A stretch of DNA of 21,749 nt from CALCTE01 sp045627885 (GTDB taxonomy: Bacteria > Bacillota > Clostridia > Oscillospirales > CAG-272), in contig JAZQOM010000056.1 of the NCBI GenBank assembly GCA_045627885.1, positions 1 through 21,749 on the forward strand, given 5' to 3'. Shown piece by piece: positions 5,438-14,192 of the stretch (position 1 is the first letter of the stretch; every line of letters begins with the position of its first letter). The notes beneath the pieces were generated by a model that was not told where the DNA came from, did not search any database, and saw only the letters and a program-made list of their open reading frames with translations. The translations under genes were made by a program, and so were the position numbers.

Positions 5438-6679
5438 ATGGATATTTCAATTAAACCGAGGGCTTTGAGCGGCAGTGTGACTGCGCCGCAGAGCAAGTCA
5501 ATATCACACAGAGCACTTATTGCGGCAGCGCTTTCCGATAAACCGATGCGGCTCAATATCGTAGACCCTCCGTATGATGTAAAAAAGACAATAGAATTTG
5601 TTCGCACGATAGGCGCGGAGGTTACCGTAGCCGCAGACCATATCATGGTCACACCTCCGAAGAAGCTTCCGGCTTCTGCGTCGTTTGACTGCGGACAGAG
5701 CAGCAGCACGCTTCGCTTTGCCATTCCGATTACCGCGTCACTCGGCATAGATGCCGAATTCAGCGGAAAGGGCAATCTTTCGATTGACCATATAGCGACG
5801 CTTGTCGAATCTCTCAAAAATCACGGTTGCGCGTTTAACAGAATGCTTTTGCCGTTCAACATGACGGGCAAAATAAAGAACGGGATATATTTAATTCCCG
5901 CGTCCGAGAGCTCACAGTTTGCATCAAGCCTGCTTATGGGACTTGCGAGAACAAACGGCGAGAGCAGAATTACGCTTCTCCCACCGATAAACTCAAAGCG
6001 CTATATTGACCAGACTGTCAATGTTCTTTCTAAATTCGGCGCGAATATAGAGAATGTGTCGGACGGCTATATCATACACGGCAAGCCGTTTGAATCGCCC
6101 GAGCAGTTCACGCCCGAGGCTGATTTTGCGGCGGCGTCGGTATGGCTTACCACGGGAGTTGCGGTAAAGGGACTTCCCGCAAAGAGCGAGCAGGCGGACG
6201 AGACGGTAATAGATGTTCTTGTTTCGATGGGCGCACTTATCTTTGAGCGCGACGGAGAGCTTCACAGCGATATAAACAATCTGCATTCATTCTGCCTGCA
6301 CGCATCGCAGTTTCCCGATATAGTCCCGTCACTTTGCGCGGCGGCGGCAACGGCGAAGGGAACAACGCATATAATGGGCGTAGGACGCCTCAAATACAGA
6401 GATACCGACCGAATCACCGGAATATGCGAGCTCATCAACGCACTCGGCGGAAAAGCTCACGCATTTTCCGAGGATATTGTCATAGAGGGAGTACCGAAGC
6501 TTCGCGGCGGAGAAGCGCCGTGCAGAGCCGACCACAGGCTTATTTTTGCGGCGGCTGCCATGTCCTGCAAATGTCAAGAGCCCGTAATTATCCGCAACGC
6601 AGATGCGGTTTCAAAGTCATACAGCAATTTCTGGAGTGACTTCACCTCCGTCGGCGGCGAATACGATGTTATAGGTTAA
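5438..6679 (+). CDS. aroA: 3-phosphoshikimate 1-carboxyvinyltransferase (EPSP synthase)
   Basis: The 413-residue product catalyses the sixth shikimate pathway step: shikimate 3-phosphate plus phosphoenolpyruvate give EPSP. Visible family blocks are the N-terminal GSVTAPQSKSISHRAL (Lys and Ser substrate contacts), CGQSSSTLRFAIP (the usual GxSGTTxR region), the middle block ESSQFASSLLMGLA, and RLKYRDTDRITGI. They continue with DHRLIFAAAAMS and, at the C-terminus, YSNFWSDFTSVGG. The length is normal for the family. The start ATG follows GGTGG with a 10-nt gap. No other aro genes are adjacent; it is the first gene of a repair and tRNA modification operon, which is unusual company. The gap to miaB is only 3 bp. 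Confidence 0.95.
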   Translation: MDISIKPRALSGSVTAPQSKSISHRALIAAALSDKPMRLNIVDPPYDVKKTIEFVRTIGAEVTVAADHIMVTPPKKLPASASFDCGQSSSTLRFAIPITASLGIDAEFSGKGNLSIDHIATLVESLKNHGCAFNRMLLPFNMTGKIKNGIYLIPASESSQFASSLLMGLARTNGESRITLLPPINSKRYIDQTVNVLSKFGANIENVSDGYIIHGKPFESPEQFTPEADFAAASVWLTTGVAVKGLPAKSEQADETVIDVLVSMGALIFERDGELHSDINNLHSFCLHASQFPDIVPSLCAAAATAKGTTHIMGVGRLKYRDTDRITGICELINALGGKAHAFSEDIVIEGVPKLRGGEAPCRADHRLIFAAAAMSCKCQEPVIIRNADAVSKSYSNFWSDFTSVGGEYDVIG

Positions 6680-6682
6680 ACT

Positions 6683-8110
6683 ATGGAAAAATATATAAAT
6701 GACGAAGATAAAGCATTACAGGACGCATTTCGAGAAAAAATAAAGCAAAGAACAGCAGAGCTTGCAAACAAAATCGGAAGAAAACCCGTTGCACAGATAG
6801 TGACCTACGGATGCCAGCAGAACGAAGCGGATTCGCAGATAATAGCGGGCGAGCTTTCTTCGTACGGCTACGACATAGTTTTCGGAGAGGACGAAAAGCT
6901 GTTTCCCGAAGCGGTCATACTCAACACCTGCGCCGTAAGAGAGCACGCCGAGCTAAAAGCGCTTTCAAAGGCGGGCGGACTTCGCAAAAAGAAGCAGAAA
7001 AATCCGTATATGATAGCGGGAATCGGCGGCTGTATGGTTCAGCAGGCAAAACGCCAAAATGATATAAAACACAGCTACCCCTATGTTGACTTTCTTTTCG
7101 GAACAAATTCTCTTCCGCATTTTCCCGAGATTTTCTTCAAGGCGCTCGAAAGAGACGGCAGGGTATTCCATATAGAAGAAAAAGACGGTTATTTGCCCGA
7201 GGGGATGAATGTTTACAGAGAGACCACGGATAAAGCCTATGTCAGCATAATGTACGGTTGCAACAACTTTTGCAGTTATTGTATAGTGCCGTATGTTCGC
7301 GGCAGAGAGCGGAGCAGAGAGCCGGAGGCTGTTTTGTCGGAGATAAGGGAGCTTGCCGCAAAGGGCTGCAAGGAGATTACGCTTCTGGGGCAGAATGTCA
7401 ACTCCTACGGCAAAGACCTTGAGCCTGCGACAAACTTTGCCGAGCTTTGCAGGAATATATGCAAAACGGACGGCGACTTTACGCTGAAGTTTATGACATC
7501 TCATCCGAAGGATGTGTCGGACGAGCTTATCGAGTGCATAGCGTCCGAGCCGAAGATGGCGCATCACATACATTTTCCGCTCCAATCGGGAAGCGACGCT
7601 GTATTAAAGGCGATGAACCGCAGATACACCTTTGCGGACTATTACGCAAAGGTCGAAAAAATAAGAAAAGAGATTCCCGATGCCGCAATAAGCTCGGATA
7701 TGATAGTCGGCTTCCCCGGAGAGACGGAAGAGGATTTTGAAAAAACGCTCGAAGCGGTCAAAAAAATACGCTACGATGCGATATTCACATTTATATATTC
7801 AAAGCGAAGCGGCACACCGGCGGCAGAGAGGGAAGACCAGATTCCCGAAGATGTAAAAAAAGAGCGCCTGCAAAGACTAATCGGACTGCAAACGCAGATT
7901 ATGGGTGACATTAACGCATCATTTGTCGGAAAGACCGTAAAGGCGTATGTAGAGGGCATAAGCAAGAATAACGAAGCGATGCTCACGGCAAGGACGGAAT
8001 CGGGCAAAATAGTACATATTCCCGCAGACGGAAAAGCGTCTTCGGGCGATATGGTAAATGTAAAAATAATAAAAGCTCAGTCGTATATGATGTACGGAGA
8101 GTTAGTTTAA
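6683..8110 (+). CDS. miaB: tRNA-2-methylthio-N6-dimethylallyladenosine synthase (MiaB)
   Basis: The 475-residue radical SAM methylthiotransferase adds the ms2 group to i6A37 in tRNAs reading UNN codons. The N-terminal UPF0004 domain has the three auxiliary-cluster cysteines C44 (TYGCQQNEADS), C83 (NTCAVRE) and C117 (GGCMVQ). The radical SAM motif is CNNFCSYC at C193, C197 and C200, followed by the typical PYVRGRERSR. DMIVGFPGETEEDF and a C-terminal TRAM domain follow. The early motif has Q46 where Met is common (YGCQMN). The assignment to MiaB and not MtaB/RimO rests on VRGRERSR and on the miaB-ricA-mutS order known from Bacillus. The start is 3 bp after aroA with a weak ribosome binding site, so translation is probably coupled. 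Confidence 0.95.
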   Translation: MEKYINDEDKALQDAFREKIKQRTAELANKIGRKPVAQIVTYGCQQNEADSQIIAGELSSYGYDIVFGEDEKLFPEAVILNTCAVREHAELKALSKAGGLRKKKQKNPYMIAGIGGCMVQQAKRQNDIKHSYPYVDFLFGTNSLPHFPEIFFKALERDGRVFHIEEKDGYLPEGMNVYRETTDKAYVSIMYGCNNFCSYCIVPYVRGRERSREPEAVLSEIRELAAKGCKEITLLGQNVNSYGKDLEPATNFAELCRNICKTDGDFTLKFMTSHPKDVSDELIECIASEPKMAHHIHFPLQSGSDAVLKAMNRRYTFADYYAKVEKIRKEIPDAAISSDMIVGFPGETEEDFEKTLEAVKKIRYDAIFTFIYSKRSGTPAAEREDQIPEDVKKERLQRLIGLQTQIMGDINASFVGKTVKAYVEGISKNNEAMLTARTESGKIVHIPADGKASSGDMVNVKIIKAQSYMMYGELV

Positions 8111-8129
8111 TTTTCAGGAGGAAAAAGAA

Positions 8130-8522
8130 ATGAACATTATCGAAGCGGCACGGAATCTTGCGGACGAGATAGCAAAAAATGAGGTAATCATCGCATTACA
8201 GAATGCAAGACACGACTATATGCACAACGATTCTCTTGCAAATACCGCGAGAGAATATATGGTGCAGTCCGCGGCACTTGAGGAAGAGATGAAAAAAGGC
8301 GAAGCGGCGGACAAAGAGACGATGAAGGTCATTAAGGACAGAATGATGCAGCTCGGCGCCGAGCTCAACGAGTCCGAGGAAATAAAGAAGCTTCGCGATG
8401 CGGAGGAAAAGGCAAACGAGCTTCTTTCGCAGATAAACGCAATACTCGACCGCGCAATAAGCGGAGAAGAGGAAGAAGAAAGCTGTGGTCACGACTGCAG
8501 TCATTGTGCAGGCTGCCACTGA
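8130..8522 (+). CDS. YlbF/YmcA (RicF/RicA-like) family protein with Cys-rich tail
   Basis: The 130-residue, strongly charged helical protein is of the YlbF/YmcA family (LADEIAKNEVIIALQNARHDYMHNDSLA.., ELNESEEIKKLRDAEEKANEL). In Bacillus subtilis YmcA and YlbF act with YaaT (Ric complex) in mRNA maturation by RNase Y, competence, biofilm and sporulation control, and the complex carries Fe-S clusters. Position supports RicA: it lies between miaB and mutS as ymcA does. The C-terminus carries C119-x3-C123-x2-C126-x2-C129 with interspersed His, a likely metal or Fe-S site. Whether it matches RicA or RicF better cannot be decided by eye. The ribosome binding site AGGAGG (8116-8121) is strong. mutS starts 18 bp downstream. 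Confidence 0.82.
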   Translation: MNIIEAARNLADEIAKNEVIIALQNARHDYMHNDSLANTAREYMVQSAALEEEMKKGEAADKETMKVIKDRMMQLGAELNESEEIKKLRDAEEKANELLSQINAILDRAISGEEEEESCGHDCSHCAGCH

Positions 8523-8540
8523 TAAATACGGAGGCATAAA

Positions 8541-11129
8541 ATGGCTTTAAGCCCGATGATGGAGCAATACTACCGGATAAAAGAAAAGTATCCGGATTGT
8601 GTGCTTTTCTACCGCGTAGGCGACTTCTACGAAATGTTTTACGACGATGCCGCGATAGGCTCAAAGGTGTGCGACCTTGTTCTTACGGGCAAGGATTGCG
8701 GAGGCGACGAGCGGGCTCCGATGTGCGGAGTACCGTATCACAGCGCCGAAGGCTATATAGGCAAGCTCATAGCGGCAGGCTATAAGGTCGGAATCTGCGA
8801 GCAGGTTGAAGACCCCAAGCTCACAAATAAGCTCGTCGAGCGCGATGTTATAAGAATAGTCACGCCCGGAACGCTTATCGAAGCGGGACTTTTGTCGGAA
8901 AACAGCAACAACTATATATGCTCCGTCGCGCTGATGTCGGGCGTGGCGGGACTTTCCTGCGCCGATATTTCGACGGGGGAACTCAAGGTGACTTCGTTTG
9001 CCGGAGATTCTTTGGAGGAAAAGCTCTATAACGAGCTTTGCATATACAGCCCGAAGGAGCTTCTTCTCAACACCGACCGCAAGCAGGCGCTTTCCGTCAC
9101 GGGCGGACTTGTAACCCGCTTCGGAACATATATCTGCGACAACAGGGCAGAGCTGTACGACGGCGCGGTATGCGGCAAAACAGTAAGCGCGAAATTCGGA
9201 GACGAAGCTAAATTCGACGGTATAAGCGATGACGAGCGCGAAGCGGTGATACGCAGTCTCGGAGCGCTCCTTGCATACCTTTCCGATGTTGCGAGAGCGG
9301 ACCCTGCGAGCATAAAGCATCTTTCGTATAGCAGAGAAGGTCAACATCTCGAAATGGATATTACGGCGCGTAAAAGCCTTGAGCTTTGCGCCGGTATGCA
9401 CACGGGCGAAAAGAGAGGCTCACTTCTTGCGGTAATAGATAAGACAAAAACTCCGATGGGTGCAAGACTTATAAAAGCGTGGCTCGAAAGACCGCTTTTA
9501 AGTCCCAACATGATAAATGAAAGACTTGACGGTGTCGAGGAGCTTTACAATAATCCGATACAACGCGACAATGTCGCAAATACGCTTTCAAAGCTTTCGG
9601 ATATCGAAAGACTTGCCACGAGAATCGCCTATAAGAGCGCGAATGCAAAGGATTTGAAGGCGCTCGAATTCGCAATATCCAATCTTCCCGAGCTTAAAGG
9701 CGCCATATCCGATGTATCGTGCAAACTGCTTCGCGATATAAACGCGGATATTGATTCGCTTTCGGATATATGCGAAACGATACATAAGGCGATATGCGAC
9801 GAGCCGCCGTTTCTTGTAAGAGAGGGCGGAATGATTCGCGACGGATACGATTCCAATGTAGATTATCTTCGCGATGTATTAAAGGATGGAAAAGGCTGGA
9901 TTGCAAGGCTTGAAGCCACCGAAAAGGAGCTCACCGGAATCCCTAAGCTCAAGGTAGGATACAATAAAGTATTCGGCTACTACATTGAAATAACAAACGC
10001 CTATAAGGATAAGGTTCCCGAAAGATATATAAGAAAACAGACACTCACCACCTGCGAGCGCTTTATAACGGAAGAGCTCAAAAATATGGAAAGCACCGTT
10101 CTGGGCGCAAAGGAAAAGCTCGAATCGCTCGAATACGATTTGTTTATGCAGATAGTCGAGGGATTGTGCGCTCATGTAGAACGCATACAGAAGACGGCAT
10201 CCGCCGTTGCAAAGCTCGATGTATTGAGAAGCCTTGCCGAGACCGCACAGAGCAATTCGTTCTGTCGTCCCGAGGTGGATATCGGCAATATCATTGATAT
10301 CAAAGAGGGAAGACACCCCGTTGTCGAGGCATACTTAAAGGACGGAATGTTCGTTCCCAACGACACATATCTTGACTCATCAAAAAACAAGCTTGCGCTT
10401 ATCACGGGCCCGAATATGGCGGGTAAATCGACCTATATGCGTCAGACGGCGCTCATCATAGTTCTTGCACAGATGGGCTCGTTTGTTCCGGCAAAGAGCG
10501 CGAGAATCGGCGTTGTCGACAAGCTGTTCACAAGAATCGGCGCATCGGATGACCTTGCTTTCGGCAAATCTACCTTTATGCTCGAAATGTCCGATGTCGC
10601 GCACATACTCAAAAACGCCACATCGCACAGTTTTATTATATATGACGAGATAGGGCGCGGCACATCGACCTATGACGGAATGAGCATCGCCAAGGCGGTA
10701 GTCGAATACACGGTAAGCAAGAAATGCGGGGCAAAAACTCTGTTTGCAACACACTATCACGAGCTTTCCGACCTTGAAAACAGCCTTGACGGAGTAGTCA
10801 ATTACAATATCAAAGCAAAAAAGCACGGCAACGATGTCATATTCCTTCGCAAGATAGTAAGGGGCGCCGCCGACGACAGCTACGGAATAGAGGTCGCATA
10901 TCTTGCCGGAGTTCCGAAGGAGCTTGTATCGCGGGCAAGGCAGATTCTTGCGGAGCTTGTAAAAGAAAAGGATTTCCGCCCGCAGATTGCGGAAAAAGAC
11001 GAGCAGTTGAGCTTTACCGACCAGGCGGAAGCCGAAGCGGCGAGCATCATAAGGAATACGGATGTTGACACTCTCACTCCGCTCGAAGCGCTTAATACAC
11101 TTTATAAACTCAAAAAAATTCTTGATTGA
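8541..11129 (+). CDS. mutS: DNA mismatch repair protein MutS
   Basis: The 862-residue product binds mismatched DNA and recruits MutL. The mismatch-reading motif F-x-E is at F29-Y30-E31 in GDFYEMFYDDA. The core and lever domains follow, then the ABC-type ATPase: Walker A GPNMAGKST at 623-631, Walker B IIYDE ending D702-E703, signature STFMLEMSD before it, and ATHYHEL after it. The C-terminal helix-rich part ends in LYKLKKILD. Length and order match MutS1 and not MutS2, which lacks domain I. GGAGG at 8530-8534 fixes the ATG start. mutL begins 11 bp after the stop. Confidence 0.97.
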   Translation: MALSPMMEQYYRIKEKYPDCVLFYRVGDFYEMFYDDAAIGSKVCDLVLTGKDCGGDERAPMCGVPYHSAEGYIGKLIAAGYKVGICEQVEDPKLTNKLVERDVIRIVTPGTLIEAGLLSENSNNYICSVALMSGVAGLSCADISTGELKVTSFAGDSLEEKLYNELCIYSPKELLLNTDRKQALSVTGGLVTRFGTYICDNRAELYDGAVCGKTVSAKFGDEAKFDGISDDEREAVIRSLGALLAYLSDVARADPASIKHLSYSREGQHLEMDITARKSLELCAGMHTGEKRGSLLAVIDKTKTPMGARLIKAWLERPLLSPNMINERLDGVEELYNNPIQRDNVANTLSKLSDIERLATRIAYKSANAKDLKALEFAISNLPELKGAISDVSCKLLRDINADIDSLSDICETIHKAICDEPPFLVREGGMIRDGYDSNVDYLRDVLKDGKGWIARLEATEKELTGIPKLKVGYNKVFGYYIEITNAYKDKVPERYIRKQTLTTCERFITEELKNMESTVLGAKEKLESLEYDLFMQIVEGLCAHVERIQKTASAVAKLDVLRSLAETAQSNSFCRPEVDIGNIIDIKEGRHPVVEAYLKDGMFVPNDTYLDSSKNKLALITGPNMAGKSTYMRQTALIIVLAQMGSFVPAKSARIGVVDKLFTRIGASDDLAFGKSTFMLEMSDVAHILKNATSHSFIIYDEIGRGTSTYDGMSIAKAVVEYTVSKKCGAKTLFATHYHELSDLENSLDGVVNYNIKAKKHGNDVIFLRKIVRGAADDSYGIEVAYLAGVPKELVSRARQILAELVKEKDFRPQIAEKDEQLSFTDQAEAEAASIIRNTDVDTLTPLEALNTLYKLKKILD

Positions 11130-11140
11130 CAGGTGTAAAA

Positions 11141-12994
11141 ATGGGCATTATCAATGTACTTGACACACAAACTGCCAATTTAATAGCCGCGGGAGAAGTA
11201 GTTGAAAGACCTGCGTCGGTAGTCAAGGAGCTTATGGAAAACTCCGTTGATGCCGGTGCATCACGCATAACCGTAGAGATAAAAAACGGCGGCGTCAGCT
11301 ACATAAGAGTCACCGACAACGGATGCGGAATGACAAAGGACGATGCTGCAAACTGCATACTTCGCCACGCCACGAGTAAGATTTCATGCCCGGAAGACCT
11401 TGCGGGAATATCCACTCTCGGCTTCCGCGGAGAAGCGCTTGCGGCGATATCGTCGGTATGCCGTTTCAGATTATTCACCAAGCGCAAGGATGAGCCCATC
11501 GGAACGCTTTTGGAGTTCACGGCAGGCGAGACCGTATCCTTAAACGAAACGGGATGCCCCGACGGCACGAGCATAATCATCACCGATTTGTTTTACAATG
11601 TTCCCGCAAGAAGAAAATTCTTAAAAAAGGATTTTTCCGAAGCCATGGCGGTAAGCGCCGTGGTTGAGCGCATCGCCGTATCGCATCCCGAGGTAAGTAT
11701 TCAGTATATCATCGACAACAAAGTAAAATACACCACAAAGGGCGACGGCAATACCGATAACGCCATATATGTTGCGCTCGGCAAGCAGTTTTACGAAACG
11801 CTCACGCCGATTAAAGCGTCGGCATATACACAGTCCGTATCAATAAGCGGATTTATATGCAAAGCCGAATGCGGGCGTTCAAACCGCAATATGCAGTATA
11901 TGTTCCTAAACGGCAGAAGCATTCGCTCAAAGACCGTTTCCGCCGCACTTGACGAGGGATACAGAACATATATGCCAAACGGCAATTTCCCGACCTGCGT
12001 TCTGTTTATGGATGTTGATGTTCACTCCGTCGATGTAAATGTTCACCCGACGAAGCAGGAGGTCAAATTTTCATCCGAAAAGAGCGTATTCGATGCCGTA
12101 TATTTTGCGGTAAAGAACACACTATCAGACACCGCAACTCACCCCGAGCTTGCGATGACGCCGAGCGATTCATACGCGCAAAAGGGAGAAAAGCTGATAT
12201 CTTCGTTTGTGCCCGTCACAAAGCCGGAGCCGCAGAATTCGAGAGTCTTTTCGTATTTTACGGATTTATCTTCCGGCGTGGTTAAAACGGAGAATTCACA
12301 GGCGGGCGTCTTTGCATCTCCGAAGATTGAAGAAAATCTGTCTTTCCCGATAAAATCCGAATATATCGACATCAAAGCAGACGACGAAAACGAAAAAGCG
12401 GCAGAGCTTATGAGAGCGGAGCAGAAGCCGTCGTACAAGATAATCGGCGAAGCATACAACTGCTACATTTTCGTCGAGCTGTCCGACCGCGTTATGGTTA
12501 TCGACAAGCACGCCGCGCACGAGAGAATTCTGTATAACGAGCTTATATCCGATAAGGTAAACGATTCGCAGGTATTGCTTGAGCCGATAAGCGTAAGCCT
12601 TTCGCATACGGATATGGCGGCTGTAAGCGAATATATCGAAGATATACGCAAGGCAGGCTTTGACATTGAGATATTCGGAAGCGACAGCGTGATTATAAGA
12701 GAGATTCCCGTCCCGATAGTCGGATGTAATATCGAAGAATTCATCACGGCTCTTGCAGGCTCGATAAGCGAGGGCAAGGGCAGAGTAATAGTCAAAAACG
12801 CCGTATATGAGAGGGCGCTTTTTACGGCGGCTTGCAAAGCGGCTATGAAGGGCGGACAGCATACAAACGGTATGCAGAATTCGTGGGTGGTCGAGAAGGT
12901 GCTTTCCGACAACGCGGTGAGATACTGCCCGCACGGACGCCCCGTTGCCTACGAGATAAAGAAATCAAGCCTCGAAAATCAATTCGGAAGATAA
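11141..12994 (+). CDS. mutL: DNA mismatch repair protein MutL (endonuclease type)
   Basis: The 617-residue product couples MutS to strand removal. The N-terminal GHKL ATPase shows AAGEVVERPASVVKELMENSVDAGA, DNGCGM and GFRGEALAAISSV. A variable linker (about 330-430) leads to the C-terminal dimerisation/endonuclease domain. The metal motif is D455-KHAAHE-RILYNE (canonical DQHA..E....E; here the last Glu is shifted by one with Asn before it). Further motifs are ACKAAMKGG and C596-PHGRP. This indicates the nicking-type MutL of organisms without MutH. The ATG at 11141 is chosen because AGGTG (11131-11135) precedes it; the frame also opens at a TTG at 11126 that would overlap mutS. Confidence 0.96.
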   Translation: MGIINVLDTQTANLIAAGEVVERPASVVKELMENSVDAGASRITVEIKNGGVSYIRVTDNGCGMTKDDAANCILRHATSKISCPEDLAGISTLGFRGEALAAISSVCRFRLFTKRKDEPIGTLLEFTAGETVSLNETGCPDGTSIIITDLFYNVPARRKFLKKDFSEAMAVSAVVERIAVSHPEVSIQYIIDNKVKYTTKGDGNTDNAIYVALGKQFYETLTPIKASAYTQSVSISGFICKAECGRSNRNMQYMFLNGRSIRSKTVSAALDEGYRTYMPNGNFPTCVLFMDVDVHSVDVNVHPTKQEVKFSSEKSVFDAVYFAVKNTLSDTATHPELAMTPSDSYAQKGEKLISSFVPVTKPEPQNSRVFSYFTDLSSGVVKTENSQAGVFASPKIEENLSFPIKSEYIDIKADDENEKAAELMRAEQKPSYKIIGEAYNCYIFVELSDRVMVIDKHAAHERILYNELISDKVNDSQVLLEPISVSLSHTDMAAVSEYIEDIRKAGFDIEIFGSDSVIIREIPVPIVGCNIEEFITALAGSISEGKGRVIVKNAVYERALFTAACKAAMKGGQHTNGMQNSWVVEKVLSDNAVRYCPHGRPVAYEIKKSSLENQFGR

Positions 12995-13002
12995 GGTAAA
13001 TT

Positions 13003-14133
13003 ATGTTTGAAATAAAAGCACAATGCAAAAACGCAAGGGCGGGAGTATTCCACACCGTTCACGGCGATATCACCACTCCGGTTTTTATGAATGTCGGCAC
13101 TTGCGCCGCGATAAAGGGAGCGGTATCGTCGATTGACCTTCAAAGCCTAAAGACAAAGGTTGAACTCTGCAACACTTACCATTTGCATCTGCGTCCCGGA
13201 GACGAAACGGTCAAAGCTCTCGGCGGACTTCATAAGTTTATGAATTGGGATAAGCCGATACTTACCGACAGCGGCGGCTTTCAGGTGTTTTCGCTTGCAA
13301 AGCTCAATAAAATAACGGACGAAGGGGTTTCTTTTCAATCTCATATAGACGGACACCATATTTTTATGGGCCCCAAGGAGAGTATGCAAATACAGTCAAA
13401 CCTTGCGTCCACAATAGCTATGGCATTTGATGAATGCGTCGAAAATCCCGCAGAATACTCATACGCAAAGCACGCTGTCGAGCGCACATACCGTTGGTAT
13501 AATATCTGCGCCGAGGAACACGCAAGACTAAACTCGCTTGACGACACGATAAACAAAAAACAGCTTCTTTTTGCGATAAATCAGGGTTGCACCTATTCCG
13601 ATTTGCGTATTATGAATATGAAACAGCTTGCCGCCCTTGATGCCGACGGCTACGCAATAGGCGGACTTGCGGTCGGGGAGACGGCAGAGGAAATGTACAG
13701 AGTTTTGGACGATGTTATGCCCTACGCTCCGGAGAATAAGCCGAGATATCTTATGGGCGTCGGCACTCCCGTAAACATTCTCGAGGGAGTATGGCGAGGC
13801 GTTGATTTCTTTGATTGCGTAATGCCCACCCGTAACGCAAGACACGGAACGATATTCACACACGAGGGAACATATCACATACTCAATAAGCGCTTCGAGC
13901 TCGACTCAAGACCGCTTGACGAAAAATGTGATTGCCCTACTTGCAGAAATCACACAAGAGCCTATGTTCACCATTTGATGAAGGCGGATGAGATGCTCGG
14001 ACTGAGACTTGCGGTAATGCACAATCTGTATTTCTATAATTCGCTTATCGAGCGCATTCGCGAGGAGATAATAAACGGCACATACGAGAGCTTCTACCTT
14101 GAACAAAGGCAGATACTCGGCAACAGAATATAA
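13003..14133 (+). CDS. tgt: Queuine tRNA-ribosyltransferase (Tgt)
   Basis: The 376-residue enzyme exchanges guanine 34 for preQ1 in tRNAs with GUN anticodons, in queuosine biosynthesis. Visible residues are D89 in DSGGFQVFS (general acid/base), the substrate loop AIGGLAVGE, nucleophile D271 in VDFFDCVMPTRNARHG, and the zinc ligands C309, C311, C314 and H340 (CDCPTC ... MHNLYFYN). The length matches bacterial Tgt. The ATG lies 8 bp after mutL with AAGGT as ribosome binding site. No other queuosine genes (queA, queC-G) are in view; in many bacteria tgt is next to queA-ruvB or yajC, so its place behind mutL is noteworthy. It is the last gene of the operon. Confidence 0.96.
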   Translation: MFEIKAQCKNARAGVFHTVHGDITTPVFMNVGTCAAIKGAVSSIDLQSLKTKVELCNTYHLHLRPGDETVKALGGLHKFMNWDKPILTDSGGFQVFSLAKLNKITDEGVSFQSHIDGHHIFMGPKESMQIQSNLASTIAMAFDECVENPAEYSYAKHAVERTYRWYNICAEEHARLNSLDDTINKKQLLFAINQGCTYSDLRIMNMKQLAALDADGYAIGGLAVGETAEEMYRVLDDVMPYAPENKPRYLMGVGTPVNILEGVWRGVDFFDCVMPTRNARHGTIFTHEGTYHILNKRFELDSRPLDEKCDCPTCRNHTRAYVHHLMKADEMLGLRLAVMHNLYFYNSLIERIREEIINGTYESFYLEQRQILGNRI

Positions 14134-14137
14134 TAAC

Positions 14138-14167
14138 AAAACGGCTTCCCGCAAGGGAAACCGTTTT
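14138..14167. terminator. Bidirectional terminator between tgt and the LtaS-like gene
   Basis: The stem AAAACGG-x-TTCCC (14138-14150) pairs with GGGAA-x-CCGTTTT (14155-14167) with one mismatch and a GCAA loop. T-rich ends occur on both strands, and it lies between convergent genes. Confidence 0.85.
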
Positions 14168-14192
14168 CTCATCAACAAAGCCGTTTTATACT

